A DNA stretch of 64,000 nt from Omphiscola glabra (taxonomy: Eukaryota; Mollusca; Gastropoda; Lymnaeidae): the NCBI GenBank assembly GCA_964017045.1, contig OZ024804.1:28658945-28722944 (forward strand), written 5' to 3'. The notes beneath the pieces were generated by a model. The model ran no database searches. It had not been told where the DNA came from and saw only the letters and a list, made by a program, of their open reading frames with translations. The position numbers and the translations under genes were made by a program. This document shows, one piece after another, positions 57,401 to 63,224 of this stretch (positions within the stretch are counted from its first letter, which is position 1; each line of letters opens with the position of its first letter).

Positions 57401-60400
57401 TATTTAGGAGATAATTAATTGACAATTCTTTATTTAAAAAAGAAGTGTCTGTGTTTAACGTTCACGTTTCTAACATCAATTAGTTTTTAGAAATTTTTAT
57501 CTTCTACCCACTGAACTAAGCCTCTGAACTAGTAACTAGTTTCTCTACTATATTATCTGAAAATCGTAAAACAAAGAATTATTTCATCATAAGAAGAATC
57601 TCTTAACTCGTTTTCACATCTGTAACAGCCCTGAGTGTTGTCTTTTAAATAAATTTTGTTAATCTCAACGAAAAAAAAACAAAAACAAAACAAAAACAAA
57701 AAACCACTTTTCCATTAACTTTACTTTCGCAAATTGGAAACAAAAATATGTTTTAACATTTAGAAAGGAAATATTAAAGCTCTTTCTTCAATCTCATGCA
57801 GAGTAGTGTAAAACAATTTGGCTCTATCTTTAAGGTAATAATGGGGGAGACTGCAATCAGGTTAGCAATAATGGGGGAGACTGCAATCAGGTTTGTTCGC
57901 TGATGAAGGCTTCCTGCCGACACGTTCGTTGTTTTGTTGCGTTCCTTTGATCAGGTTTAACCTTACTGTGTTTTACTAATTTCCTTCTATCTTTAAGCTG
58001 ACATTTTCGCCTATTTAAAATGACTGGGTTTTAATTTAATAGTATGTTTATTTGAGGTGTGTAAACGTACCCACAGTTATTCAAAGCCAATGTACTATAT
58101 TTTCTCAGTTGGTAATGATATAATAATTTTTTAAGAGAATGTAACACCTCTGTGTTCAGGCTGCTATAGCATTACATTTAAATATATGTGTTTACTGAAG
58201 AAGGTTAATTATGTATAAAATTCACTTCTTAATTCTGCTGACTGGGGAAAAATTAAAAGTAACAAATTAACCCCCTCACCCCCCCCCCCCCCAAAGTCTT
58301 TAAAAAACATTAATAAAAATCATTCACGTAGTTTTAGCCCCCTACGTACGCAACCGAAATTTTGTGCACTTTACTAAAATTCAGGTTAAATGAGTCCTGA
58401 TTTTTACGACATCTTGGACTTTAGATTTAACGGACATTTGTTTTATATAAAATTTGATCGGGATCCCAGTTTCCAAGATAACCTACTCTTGATTTCTAAA
58501 AATGTATGTGGCTGGCTAAAAATAAATATTATATAAGTGGCGCTTTGCACACACAAAAAAGCTATGTGGGCCCCCCTAGGCATGTTATTATTTTTGAAAT
58601 TGAAATTAAATTGTCAGAACAAATAAATGTAGAAAAATGTATTACAAATTATTAAATAAAAAACAAAATAAGAAAATATTTACCCTGGATATTCGCGATT
58701 CGATTTCGCTGTTTTGTGTGTCTCTTTCAGCTTCCATGCCACCATTCGTTGTTTTCCCGTTAAAGAAGTTGACGTTGTCCTTAACTTCATCACAGTTTTG
58801 ACTTTTAATTTGTGTCATCAATTCAACGTCTTCATGTGAAAGGAGTTTATTTTAATTATAATTCAAAGGAGAATCTGACATGTCGAATCGAGTTTTCGAA
58901 ATTAACATTTAACTTAGAGAATATGAAACAAATGAAGGATTCAAAGGAAAAACCAGTAATCTCAGCTTTTGAGAGTTTTGAAAAAAATTGATAATAAAGT
59001 TTGAAAATTCCTCATAAAAGTATCAAAATGTTAAAATTTCTAAATATTTATTTATTGACCACGCTGCTTTTTCAGTTGGACCTATGTGTCATATTATTCT
59101 ATTGAATGGAATGTAGCCACACGGGAGATAACTTGCAAGTTTCCAAAACTGACATCACTGGTTTTTTCCCTTGAACCCCTCGAAAAAGCTAAGTAAACAC
59201 CCTCCAAGATACTAAATTTGCAAGTTTGTATAAAGAGTAGGCAGTACTTCATAAATTTGGAAGTAATCTAGAAGAAGAAAAGAAGACCTTAAATGAGATC
59301 ATTACAAAATACAACAAAACTATTAAATACACATTATAATCTAACATTACTTCGTATAAGTTTTTTCATGCGGCTTTCGTATAATTAATTCATAAATCTG
59401 CTTTTTGAAATTGTTATTTCAACAAAAAAAAAGTTATCTCAGATTAATGAAACAACAAGTTTATTTTTCAGCCGATGCTGTCATAGACTCATTTACCCTT
59501 GTCATAGACTCATTTACCCTTGACATAGACTCAATTACCCTTGTCATAGGCTCATTTACCCGTGTCATAGACTCATTTACCCTTGACAGACTCATTTACC
59601 CTTGTCTTAGGCTCATTTAACCTTGTCATAGACTCATTTGCCCTTGTCATAGACTCATTTACCCTTGTCATAGACTCATTTACCCTTGTCATAAAGTCAT
59701 TTACCTTTGTCATAGGCTCATTTACCCTTGTCATAGACTCATCTAACCTTGTCATAGATTCATTTACCCTTGTCACAGACTCATTTCCCCTTGTCATAGA
59801 CTCATTTAACCTTGTCATAGACTAACAATGCTTGACGTACATTTGTCATAGACAAACAAAGACTCAGTAACCCTTGTCAAAGGCTGATTGAATTGTTCAA
59901 ATAAACGTCTCACTTACTGTTGTCATAGACAAACTGAAGTAACTCCTGCATGAAGACCTCCATGTGGATATCCCAGCGTTCCTTGGTTGCACCTCCGATC
60001 AGGAAAATTAGAAGCTTGAAAAATCAAATCTTAAAATTAATTTTAAATTTTTACAATGATGCCACCGTTTGTAATTAAATCTGAGAACACACACACACAC
60101 ACACTCACTCACACGCACACACACACGCGCACACACACACGCACATACACATGCACACACACACACTCACGCACACAAACCACGTACACAAACACACACA
60201 CAATGACACACATTATTATTCTTATTATTATTATTAGTTTTCTTATATAGCGCGGTACCCCAGCCACGGGCTGGCCTCACCGCGCTGTACATAAAAATAA
60301 TAGAAAAAGAGACATAATCGTGAGAATAAAATAAAATACATTTATGTAATAAAGAACAGATGTATAGAGACAAAACAAAAACAAATGCATATTCACCCCA

Positions 60401-61043
60401 TCCACCCCAGAACTTTTACATGACAAGCCATGGACGGCGGCCAGCAGCATCGTTTATCAGTCAGATGTGGGGAATCAGTCGGGGTAGTAGAGTTTAAAGA
60501 GATGTGTTTTGAGTGCAGTTTTGAAGGCTGTGATGGTTGATATATTGCGGATTTGTAGTGGAAGAGAATTCCTTTGTTTGGGGGCACAGTTAGAGCAAGA
60601 TCTTTCACCGTATGTTTTTGTGCGAGTCTTGGGGACAAAAAGAATACGCCCGTCTGCGGAGGAGCGAAGCATGCACATACACACGCACACACAACACACA
60701 CACAAACACACACAAACACACATACACTCAAATACACACAGATACACACACACACTATCACACACATATACACATACTTGTATGTATGTAATTAAGATAT
60801 GTCAATATCTGTTTTCTGGTCCTGCTTTTTCTGACAGTCCTTCTCGGTGTGTTTAACATGTAGCAGCGTAACAATAAATATAGCAATCCATGCCCGCGAC
60901 CATTTCTACCAGCTTTGTTACTGAGCAGACTTTGTGTCCTCAGTTCGTCTGTCAAGATTTAATTTACGCTTGCTCACCTTGACCTTGGCATCAACATTCC
61001 TCTTTTCAGTCTTGCCTGTTCTTGTAATTGTATACCTGTGTTC
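35437..61043 (-). CDS. Gene A: TRPM-like cation channel, 22 exons visible, 5' end missing
   Basis: Spliced gene assembled by reading minus-strand exons with GT/AG borders and matching phases. Order: cytoplasmic TRPM homology region (LIGGAT motif; PVPVIFIE motif; a stretch with WGSKDC, IEIALA and QKFLSQPAC), S1-S2, S3-S4 (FLLRFLEKYEASDFLGP), S5 (VASQAV), pore helix with FGELSLE, S6 ([12 protein letters not shown]), a TRP-box-like IWHCQ, then a short acidic tail ending in stop. About 820 codons are visible. TRPM proteins are usually over 1000 residues, so the first part lies upstream of 61043, perhaps past 64000. No kinase or NUDT9-like domain follows the channel. One exon junction (43921 to 43327) does not keep frame with the best donor. 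TRPM membership is well supported by motif order; ion selectivity and stimulus cannot be told. Confidence 0.85.
35905..36050. repeat. Minisatellite, 13-bp unit
   Basis: Unit aaggagatactgt, about 10 copies. Confidence 0.92.
36395..36480. repeat. Tandem repeat, about 20-bp unit
   Basis: Unit ggacatgtagtggaagaggg, about 4 copies in a G-rich intron stretch of gene A. Confidence 0.85.
36733..36814 (-). CDS. Gene A C-terminal helical exon
   Basis: Reads REQGNDLMKFEDMEREKYGR then YLTIKK; the KFE...E-x-Y pattern occurs in TRPM after the TRP region. Acceptor ATCTTAAG, donor AAG|GTATGG; phases fit both neighbours. Confidence 0.72.
37457..37697. repeat. Dispersed repeat, copy 2
   Basis: Second copy of the repeat at 1-230. 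It is flanked by similar direct ends (ggtacccgggtgcaaatgg at the left, ggtacccgtgtaccaatagg at the right), as if one unit of a tandem family or a short element with direct terminal repeats. Confidence 0.65.
37719..37820. repeat. 10-bp tandem repeat (GTGGACATTT)
   Basis: About ten units ending 29 bp before the donor of the TRP-box exon of gene A. Confidence 0.92.
37849..38027 (-). CDS. Gene A TRP-box-like exon
   Basis: Acceptor TCTTACACAG gives FNTTIIEYELRSLEIWHCQM then CRLTIEYSESHILPIPF. NTT after S6, the IW-x-x-Q motif, and E-Y followed by LP-x-P-F match the post-S6 TRP helix and the conserved proline stretch of TRPM. Donor GAAG|GTAAAA, phase 1. Confidence 0.85.
38338..38491 (-). CDS. Gene A S6 exon
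   Basis: Extracellular loop with two cysteines and an N-x-T site (NSNCTFDPQLYTNNTKDRC), then S6: YFVPVLLAFFLFAVNILLFN and LLIAKF. NLLIA is the TRPM S6 signature. Phase 1 to 2. Confidence 0.9.
38636..39180 (+). pseudogene. LINE reverse transcriptase fragment (CR1/jockey-like)
   Basis: Plus-strand frame reads LMRLFADDRAVYRTI (the FADD catalytic motif of reverse transcriptase), one in-frame TAG at 38709, then WDMEFHPAKCQ, VRYLGVTIQREVRWEEHIN, LGFLRRNLKI, YKAFVRPFLDYASSVWDP and LEAVQRRAARFV. This is the C-terminal half of a non-LTR reverse transcriptase. 5'-truncated and 3'-truncated, antisense in the pore-S6 intron of gene A. Confidence 0.9.
39158..39315. repeat. Minisatellite, 23-bp unit, grown from the LINE end
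   Basis: Units of tgtatttggacgtgacatag then cca. The first unit is continuous with the LINE frame (LYLDVTQP), so the array seems to have expanded from the broken LINE 3' end. Confidence 0.9.
39454..39622 (-). CDS. Gene A S5 and pore exon
   Basis: VWTLIQFLLILGLLYAAVAV is S5, then ASQAVMYPNSGFESVFP and the pore helix MQRTFYYMFGELSLETFQ. The FGE filter sequence is shared with several TRPM channels. Ends at phase 1, as does the equivalent gene B exon. A piece of this exon is copied in the upstream intron at 39829-39886. Confidence 0.88.
39829..39886 (-). repeat. Intronic copy of the gene A pore-helix coding segment
   Basis: About 58 bp nearly identical to 39467-39524 within the pore exon; minus strand reads VFPMMQRTFYYMF and then diverges (EEFPW instead of GELSL). 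It lacks splice sites and lies in the preceding intron. Confidence 0.9.
39906..40053. repeat. Perfect inverted repeat, 68-bp arms, 12-bp spacer
   Basis: Arms 39906-39973 and 39986-40053 are exact reverse complements by direct comparison, with spacer ataaactgcgcc. Preceded by an (AT)n run. Could be a young foldback/MITE, a hairpin precursor, or an assembly artefact. Confidence 0.93.
40201..40473 (-). CDS. Gene A S3-S4 exon
   Basis: 91 codons. WLDLLSIVFFIVAFVIRIAV is S3; a histidine/serine loop follows; SLDFIFFLLRFLEKYEASDF then LGPLLTTIRAM is S4 and the S4-S5 linker, with the R-x-L...LGP pattern of TRPM. Acceptor ACTCCACAG, donor ATG|GTAAGT, phase 0-0. Confidence 0.88.
41207..41338 (-). CDS. 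Gene A S1-S2 exon
   Basis: 44 codons, VGLLFNLLVCGWFLVYELRV then DIKWQEYLFWAYIFPLLLQQ: two membrane segments split by a short charged loop. Exactly the same length and phase (0-0) as gene B exon 6424-6555. Confidence 0.85.
41729..42080. mobile_element. hAT-like element
   Basis: Left end caggggtggccaacatg, right end gtggcacgtgcagccttttg; flanks ctaagat and ttaagat suggest a target duplication. Contains the 15-bp array at 41925-42015. Confidence 0.55.
41925..42015. repeat. 15-bp tandem repeat (CCTATGATAAGCATT)
   Basis: Six units; 15-bp period gives open frames on both strands without coding meaning. Confidence 0.93.
42258..42500. repeat. Minisatellite, 18-bp unit
   Basis: Unit agctctgtagcaaacttt with variants, about 13 copies. 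Confidence 0.9.
42592..42650 (+). repeat. Hammerhead-like repeat tail, copy 2
   Basis: gtttgttcgctgatg, an insertion, then gatgaaggcttcctgccgac and atgtttgttg; same family as 10796 and 57896. Confidence 0.5.
42690..43090 (+). pseudogene. LINE 3' coding remnant, plus strand
   Basis: Frameshifted fragments GRPYSKESDVWKFGRDCTLK, then NIEIGKWEIIADQRSS and a stop. They match the same LINE tail seen intact-ish at 45906-46185 (KWEIIAEQRSSWR). Confidence 0.7.
43275..43327 (-). CDS. Gene A pre-S1/S1 exon
   Basis: Reads PKRQWRVTFFTIVDLLA and runs in frame into the S1 exon. Matches the position of gene B exon 7146-7205 ([12 protein letters not shown]). Acceptor ATATTTCAG requires a phase 1 upstream exon, in conflict with the strongest donor at 43921; a weaker donor 12-13 nt further along (TGTG|GTACTT) would restore A-P-K-R. 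Confidence 0.6.
43790..43972. repeat. 62-bp triplication of a gene A exon end and donor
   Basis: Three tandem copies of about 62 bp containing gtactcaacaagactcatct-type coding sequence (minus strand) and the donor GTGGTGAG. Copy one is the true exon end at 43921; copies two and three carry a stop and donor GTGAGT or GTGAGC. Confidence 0.92.
43921..44152 (-). CDS. Gene A exon, conserved TRPM pre-S1 segment
   Basis: 77 codons including FIGRCYASDDRRTFDILQQS, LPLWGSKDCIEIALASENQK, FLSQPAC and RIWYF. The order C-Y, D-D, L-L, WG, C-x-E-x-A-L-A, KF, PAC, W is characteristic of TRPM channels upstream of S1. Acceptor ATTTCAG; best donor GTG|GTGAGT leaves phase 0, whereas the next recognisable exon needs phase 1. 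The 3' end of the exon with its donor is repeated twice more just downstream. Confidence 0.85.
44900..45014 (-). CDS. Gene A exon with NPTAAALIAFG
   Basis: Reads DWSVSQNPTAAALIAFGILN then a charged run to PSM. The asparagine-proline-alanine start of an alanine-rich helix is typical of the TRPM segment just before the channel. Donor AA|GTGAGT, phase 2; its last codon is completed in frame by the next exon. Confidence 0.72.
45357..45418. repeat. (AT)n microsatellite, about 60 bp
   Basis: Uninterrupted AT dinucleotides, followed to about 45720 by CT-rich low-complexity sequence. Confidence 0.97.
45755..46215. repeat. Duplicated segment, LINE-interrupted copy
   Basis: 45755-45905 plus 46185-46215 align to 46440-46585 (ttctctgtgtatttaaag ... 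tttaaatagacct). The intervening 280 bp is a LINE fragment absent from the second copy. Confidence 0.8.
45906..46185 (-). pseudogene. LINE C-terminal fragment with Cys/His motif
   Basis: Minus strand reads EVNKWEIIAEQRSSWRTAVY, EGVKKAEDVRNEALARKRTA and CVKCSRDYHSRIGLVSH. The C-x2-C...R-x-GL-x-SH ending is a known C-terminal feature of some non-LTR retrotransposon proteins. Flanked by ttgacctt on both sides (likely target duplication). Confidence 0.75.
46440..46585. repeat. Duplicated segment, uninterrupted copy
   Basis: Paralogue of 45755-46215 without the LINE fragment, so it shows the pre-insertion arrangement. Confidence 0.8.
46685..46900. repeat. Degenerate CTAAACTAGAATGTCCTT repeat
   Basis: About 12 diverged units of 17-19 bp. 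Confidence 0.85.
47328..47402. repeat. 12-bp tandem repeat (GGTGTGTTTAAA)
   Basis: Six units in the intron upstream of gene A exon 44900-45014. Confidence 0.93.
47500..47900. repeat. Dispersed repeat family X, copy 2
   Basis: Second copy of the 9495-9905 family, much more GC-rich than its surroundings. Open frames across it are on both strands and overlap, so I do not call a gene. Confidence 0.6.
47985..48315. repeat. Complex tandem repeat with a duplicated 130-bp block
   Basis: gtgggcaacataggagtgga...ggcttagctggtagaag is present at 48056 and 48191; shorter aacatggctggtagaag modules surround it. Confidence 0.88.
48807..48876 (-). CDS. Gene A exon, helical region
   Basis: Reads GFGQIKKIADQLSLEFLEKP then KPK. 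Acceptor CTCTCAG, donor AAAG|GTTTGT; phase 0 to 1, as in gene B exon 11327-11408. Confidence 0.65.
49214..49252 (-). CDS. Gene A short exon, 13 codons
   Basis: Reads ERWLPVQETEEIT between TTAACTAG and GTAAGTAT; phase 0 to 0. No counterpart found in gene B; a candidate cassette exon. Confidence 0.58.
49449..49630. mobile_element. hAT MITE with perfect 8-bp target duplication
   Basis: 182 bp with ends cagcggttctcaacc and ggttaagaaccactg, flanked by ctctacac on both sides. The tggttctcaacc end is a typical hAT terminal sequence. Confidence 0.85.
49800..50095. repeat. Minisatellite, 33-bp unit, 9 copies
   Basis: Unit ttaaagttatagatcaagat then catggctgtagat. Period of 11 codons leaves frames open on both strands; no flanking coding signal. 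Confidence 0.95.
51094..51147 (-). CDS. Gene A short exon, 18 codons
   Basis: Reads KPTKETEKFLDDLSRLVQ between TTTTTTTTAG and GTGTGTAG; phase 0 to 0, so it can be present or skipped without a frame change. No counterpart found in gene B. Confidence 0.62.
51317..51453 (-). CDS. Gene A helical repeat exon
   Basis: Contains DRNLVLNSFAMLCLSIDHFE followed by IAVQYHLFNKAIHFGE, an amphipathic helix pair typical of the helical TRPM homology region before the channel. Two-base start, phase 0 end; same phases and similar pattern as gene B exon 14752-14864. Confidence 0.72.
51848..51942 (-). CDS. Gene A exon, cytoplasmic domain
   Basis: Basic amphipathic exon, STGNHSCLLNRMKESYKSKN then IGKSVLKALAR. 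Acceptor CTTTCAG, donor CGAG|GTACAA, phases 2 to 1, the same as gene B exon 15284-15390. Confidence 0.68.
52015..52225. repeat. Degenerate minisatellite (GTGAATGAAACATTGAGT type)
   Basis: About eight units of 23-26 bp, ending some 75 bp upstream of gene A exon 51848-51942. Confidence 0.85.
52797..52858 (-). CDS. Gene A exon following PVPVIFIE
   Basis: Reads VAGVKAYTMNTAEGGDETSR. Acceptor TTTTTAAG, donor GACC|GTAAGT, phase 0 to 2. The AGVKAYT stretch sits where TRPM channels carry a glycine-rich turn. Confidence 0.65.
53050..53472. mobile_element. hAT-like element with perfect 8-bp target duplication
   Basis: 423 bp with ends caggggtcgtgaacctatg and aaaggttcccgacctttg, flanked by ttctatgt on both sides. 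Contains gctctcgagcc-type internal sequence; no transposase frame, so non-autonomous. Confidence 0.88.
54190..54795. repeat. Minisatellite, 42-bp unit, about 14 copies
   Basis: Unit of gtgttaactctacagtgtca then tcaacttttaaactaggaca. Period of 14 codons keeps a 206-codon minus frame open (CPYLKHDDNVELTT repeat); it contains no start or splice context tying it to gene A. Confidence 0.95.
55233..55342 (-). CDS. Gene A exon with PVPVIFIE strand
   Basis: Reads AAGFKCVVVTSFHEDLRETL then DETLALKKPVPVIFIE. Two beta strands (CVVVTS and PVPVIFIE) separated by an acidic helix match the segment of TRPM channels where a conserved PvPvVv-type strand precedes a glycine-rich turn. Donor GAG|GTGAGT, phase 0 end. 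Confidence 0.75.
55664..55741 (-). CDS. Gene A linker exon
   Basis: Reads SESTPEPKLHLQATNESIEE then VVTKE. Acceptor TTTTTATAG, donor GAAG|GTATCT; two-base start, phase 1 end. Hydrophilic. Confidence 0.65.
56028..56043 (-). CDS. Gene A microexon, 16 nt
   Basis: Between TTCTTCACAG and GTAAGTT; encodes VPSEK plus one base (phase 0 to 1), which is exactly the phase needed to join the flanking exons. The phase fit is the main support. Confidence 0.6.
56045..57830. other. Intron of gene A, nothing recognised
   Basis: AT-rich unique sequence. No exon-like segment or element ends seen. Confidence 0.45.
57835..57955 (+). repeat. 28-bp duplication and hammerhead-like repeat tail, copy 3
   Basis: taataatgggggagactgca-type sequence occurs twice, then CTGATGA (57900-57906), GGC-TTCCT-GCC and GACAC followed by gttcgttgttttgttgcg. 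CTGATGA is the exact hammerhead box; GAAAC is mutated. Confidence 0.5.
58684..58829 (-). CDS. Gene A hydrophilic linker exon
   Basis: Open in the continuing frame for 48 codons, charged and low in hydrophobics (includes FFNGKTTNGGMEAERD). Acceptor ACATGAAG, donor AGG|GTAAAT; begins with two bases completing the previous codon and ends at phase 0. Probably a disordered linker inside the cytoplasmic half. Confidence 0.65.
59476..59828. repeat. Minisatellite, 21-bp unit, about 16 copies
   Basis: Unit catagactcatttacccttg then t. Period of seven codons keeps both strands open; it ends about 90 bp before the donor of gene A exon 59918. Confidence 0.95.
59918..60014 (-). CDS. Gene A exon with LIGGAT motif (TRPM homology region)
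   Basis: Reads LLIFLIGGATKERWDIHMEV followed by FMQELLQFVYDN. The hydrophobic strand ending in GGA resembles the start of the TRPM N-terminal homology region (SLOG/LSDAT-like fold). Donor GTAAGTG; phase 0 to 1. Confidence 0.75.
60082..60205. repeat. (CA)n microsatellite
   Basis: Interrupted cacaca runs; matching array at 60670-60775 on the other side of a LINE fragment. Confidence 0.95.
60215..60668 (-). pseudogene. LINE ORF2 C-terminus and 3' tail (CR1-like)
   Basis: Minus strand reads APKQRNSLPLQIRNISTITA then FKTALKTHLFKLYYPD and stop, the usual end of CR1-like proteins (NSLP-x-x-IR...FK-x-x-LKTHLF). The tail ends in (AAT)n at 60215-60238, as CR1-like elements do. 5'-truncated at a (CA)n run. 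Confidence 0.8.
60670..60775. repeat. (CA)n microsatellite
   Basis: Interrupted cacaca runs with acacac-aa and tcac variants. Confidence 0.95.
60978..61043 (-). CDS. Gene A exon 1 of those visible (22 codons)
   Basis: Reads EHRYTITRTGKTEKRNVDAK then VK. Acceptor AACAG, donor AAG|GTGAGC, phase 0 at both ends; joins in frame to the LIGGAT exon. The acceptor is not strongly pyrimidine-rich, so the left border is the less certain one. Not the first exon of the gene, since no start codon is present. Confidence 0.6.
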
Positions 61044-61134
61044 CTGTTCAATCATTCATAGATATAGAGGAGTTTAAATTATACACATTTTCCATTAAGC
61101 CTGACGATTCAAAACGAAACCTTGTATAGCCCTC

Positions 61135-61500
61135 CTGTCATTATGCAACACATCCTCCTCATACGACTCCTACCCCCCTCCTCACATAGCCACACCTTGT
61201 TACATAGCCCCGCCTCTTAACAAAGCTACTCCCTTAATAGCCACGCCCTCCTTCCTAAGCCACGCCATCCTTACATAGCTACGCTGTCCTCACATAGCCA
61301 CCCCATCCTTACATAGCCACCCCCTCCTTACACAGCCACCTCCTCCTTACACAGCAACGCTCTCCTTACATAGCCACCCCCTCCTTACACAGCCACCCCC
61401 TCCTTACACAGCAACGCCCTCCTTACATAGCCACTCCCTCCTTACAAAGCCACAAACTTCTTACAAAGCCACCCCACCTTACATAGCCCCCTACATACAT
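61135..61500. repeat. Degenerate CCTTACATAGCCACC array
   Basis: Diverged 17-23 bp units sharing tacatagcca; looks like the older edge of the arrays to its right. Confidence 0.88.
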
Positions 61501-61549
61501 AGCCTAAAGCGTTAAATAACCACTCTTATGTTACATAGCCACCCCCCTT

Positions 61550-61876
61550 GGCTACCCTCCTCACATAGCCATCCCTCCTCACATAGCCATCCCTCCTCAC
61601 ATAGCCATCCCTCCTCACATAGCCATCCCTCCTCACATAGCCATCCCTCCTCACATAGCCATCCCTCCTCACATAGCCATCCCTCCTCACATAGCCATCC
61701 CTCCTCACATAGACATCCCTCCTCACATAGCCATCCCTCCTCACATAGCCATCCCTCCTCACATAGCCATCCCTCCTCACATAGACATCCCTCCTCACAT
61801 AGCCATCCCTCCTCACATAGACATCCCTCCTCACATAGCCATCCCTCCTCACATAGCCATCCCTCCTCACATAGCG
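61550..61876. repeat. 18-bp satellite array, 18 copies
   Basis: Unit ccctcctcacatagccat, nearly perfect. The multiple-of-three period makes all frames open (SHSHPS, CEEGWL repeats); not coding. Confidence 0.97.
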
Positions 61877-61935
61877 ACACCATCATAACTCAAATACTAA
61901 CCTAACACACAACCACCACCCTTCTTTCGCCCTAT

Positions 61936-62993
61936 CCTTACATAGCCATCTCATCCTTACATAGCCAACTCATCCTTACATAGCCAACTCATCCTTACAT
62001 AGCCATCTCATCCTTACATAGCCAACTCATCCTTACATAGCCAACTCATCCTTACATAGCCATCTCATCCTTACATAGCCAACTCATCCTTACATAGCCA
62101 ACTCATCCTTACATAGCCAACTCATCCTTACATAGCCATCTCATCCTTACATAGCCAACTCATCCTTACATAGCCAACTCATCCTTACATAGCCATCTCA
62201 TCCTTACATAGCCAACTCATCCTTACATAGCCAACTCATCCTTACATAGCCAACTCATCCTTACATAGCCATCTCATCCTTACATAGCCAACTCATCCTT
62301 ACATAGCCATCTCATCCTTACATAGCCAACTCATCCTTACATAGCCAACTCATCCTTACATAGCCAACTCATCCTTACATAGCCAACTCATCCTTACATA
62401 GCCAACTCATCCTTACATAGCCATCTCATCCTTACATAGTCATCTCATCCTTACATAGCCAACTCATCCTTACATAGCCAACTCATCCTTACATAGCCAA
62501 CTCATCCTTACATAGCCAACTCATCCTTACATAGCCAACTCATCCTTACATAGCCAACTCATCCTTACATAGCCAACTCATCCTTACATAGCCATCTCAT
62601 CCTTACATAGCCAACTCATCCTTACATAGCCAACTCATCCTTACATAGCCATCTCATCCTTACATAGCCATCTCATCCTTACATAGCCAACTCATCCTTA
62701 CATAGCCATCTCATCCTTACATAGCCAACTCATCCTTACATAGCCAACTCATCCTTACATAGCCATCTCATCCTTATATAGCCAACTCATCCTTACATAG
62801 CCAACTCATCCTTACATAGCCAACTCATCCTTACATAGCCAAGTCATCCTTACATAGCCAACTCATCCTTACATAGCCATCTCATCCTTACATAGCCAAC
62901 TCATCCTTACATAGCCATCTCATCCTTACATAGCCATCTCATCCTTACATAGCCAACTCATCCTTACATAGCCAACTAATCCTTACATAGCCA
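61936..62993. repeat. 19-bp satellite array, about 55 copies
   Basis: Unit tcatccttacatagccaac with a frequent atc variant (gccatctcat against gccaactcat). Same core (catagcca) as the 18-bp array next to it. Confidence 0.97.
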
Positions 62994-63224
62994 CCATCAC
63001 TTTACACATCTACCATTGCTTACTCAAACACCTCATAACAAGTAATTCTTTGACAGCCTAAAAGCGTTGTAATTCTAAATAGTCAGTTCTATTCAACTGT
63101 AATTAATATTCTATGTTCATCTGTCAAAAGTTTCTTATTTTACATTTCCTACACACAATAGAAGGCCTTGAAACACTATTATATATTTGGATATATTTCT
63201 GTGCATTTTAAATAATAAAAACTG

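Noticed and set aside
60056..60250. Short frames through CA repeats
   Set aside because: His-Thr repeats from (CA)n microsatellite only.
61512..61905. Overlapping 114-125 codon frames on both strands (His-Ser-Pro and Cys-Glu-Gly-Trp repeats)
   Set aside because: An 18-bp satellite unit keeps all frames open; there is no start context, splice signal or non-repeat coding sequence.
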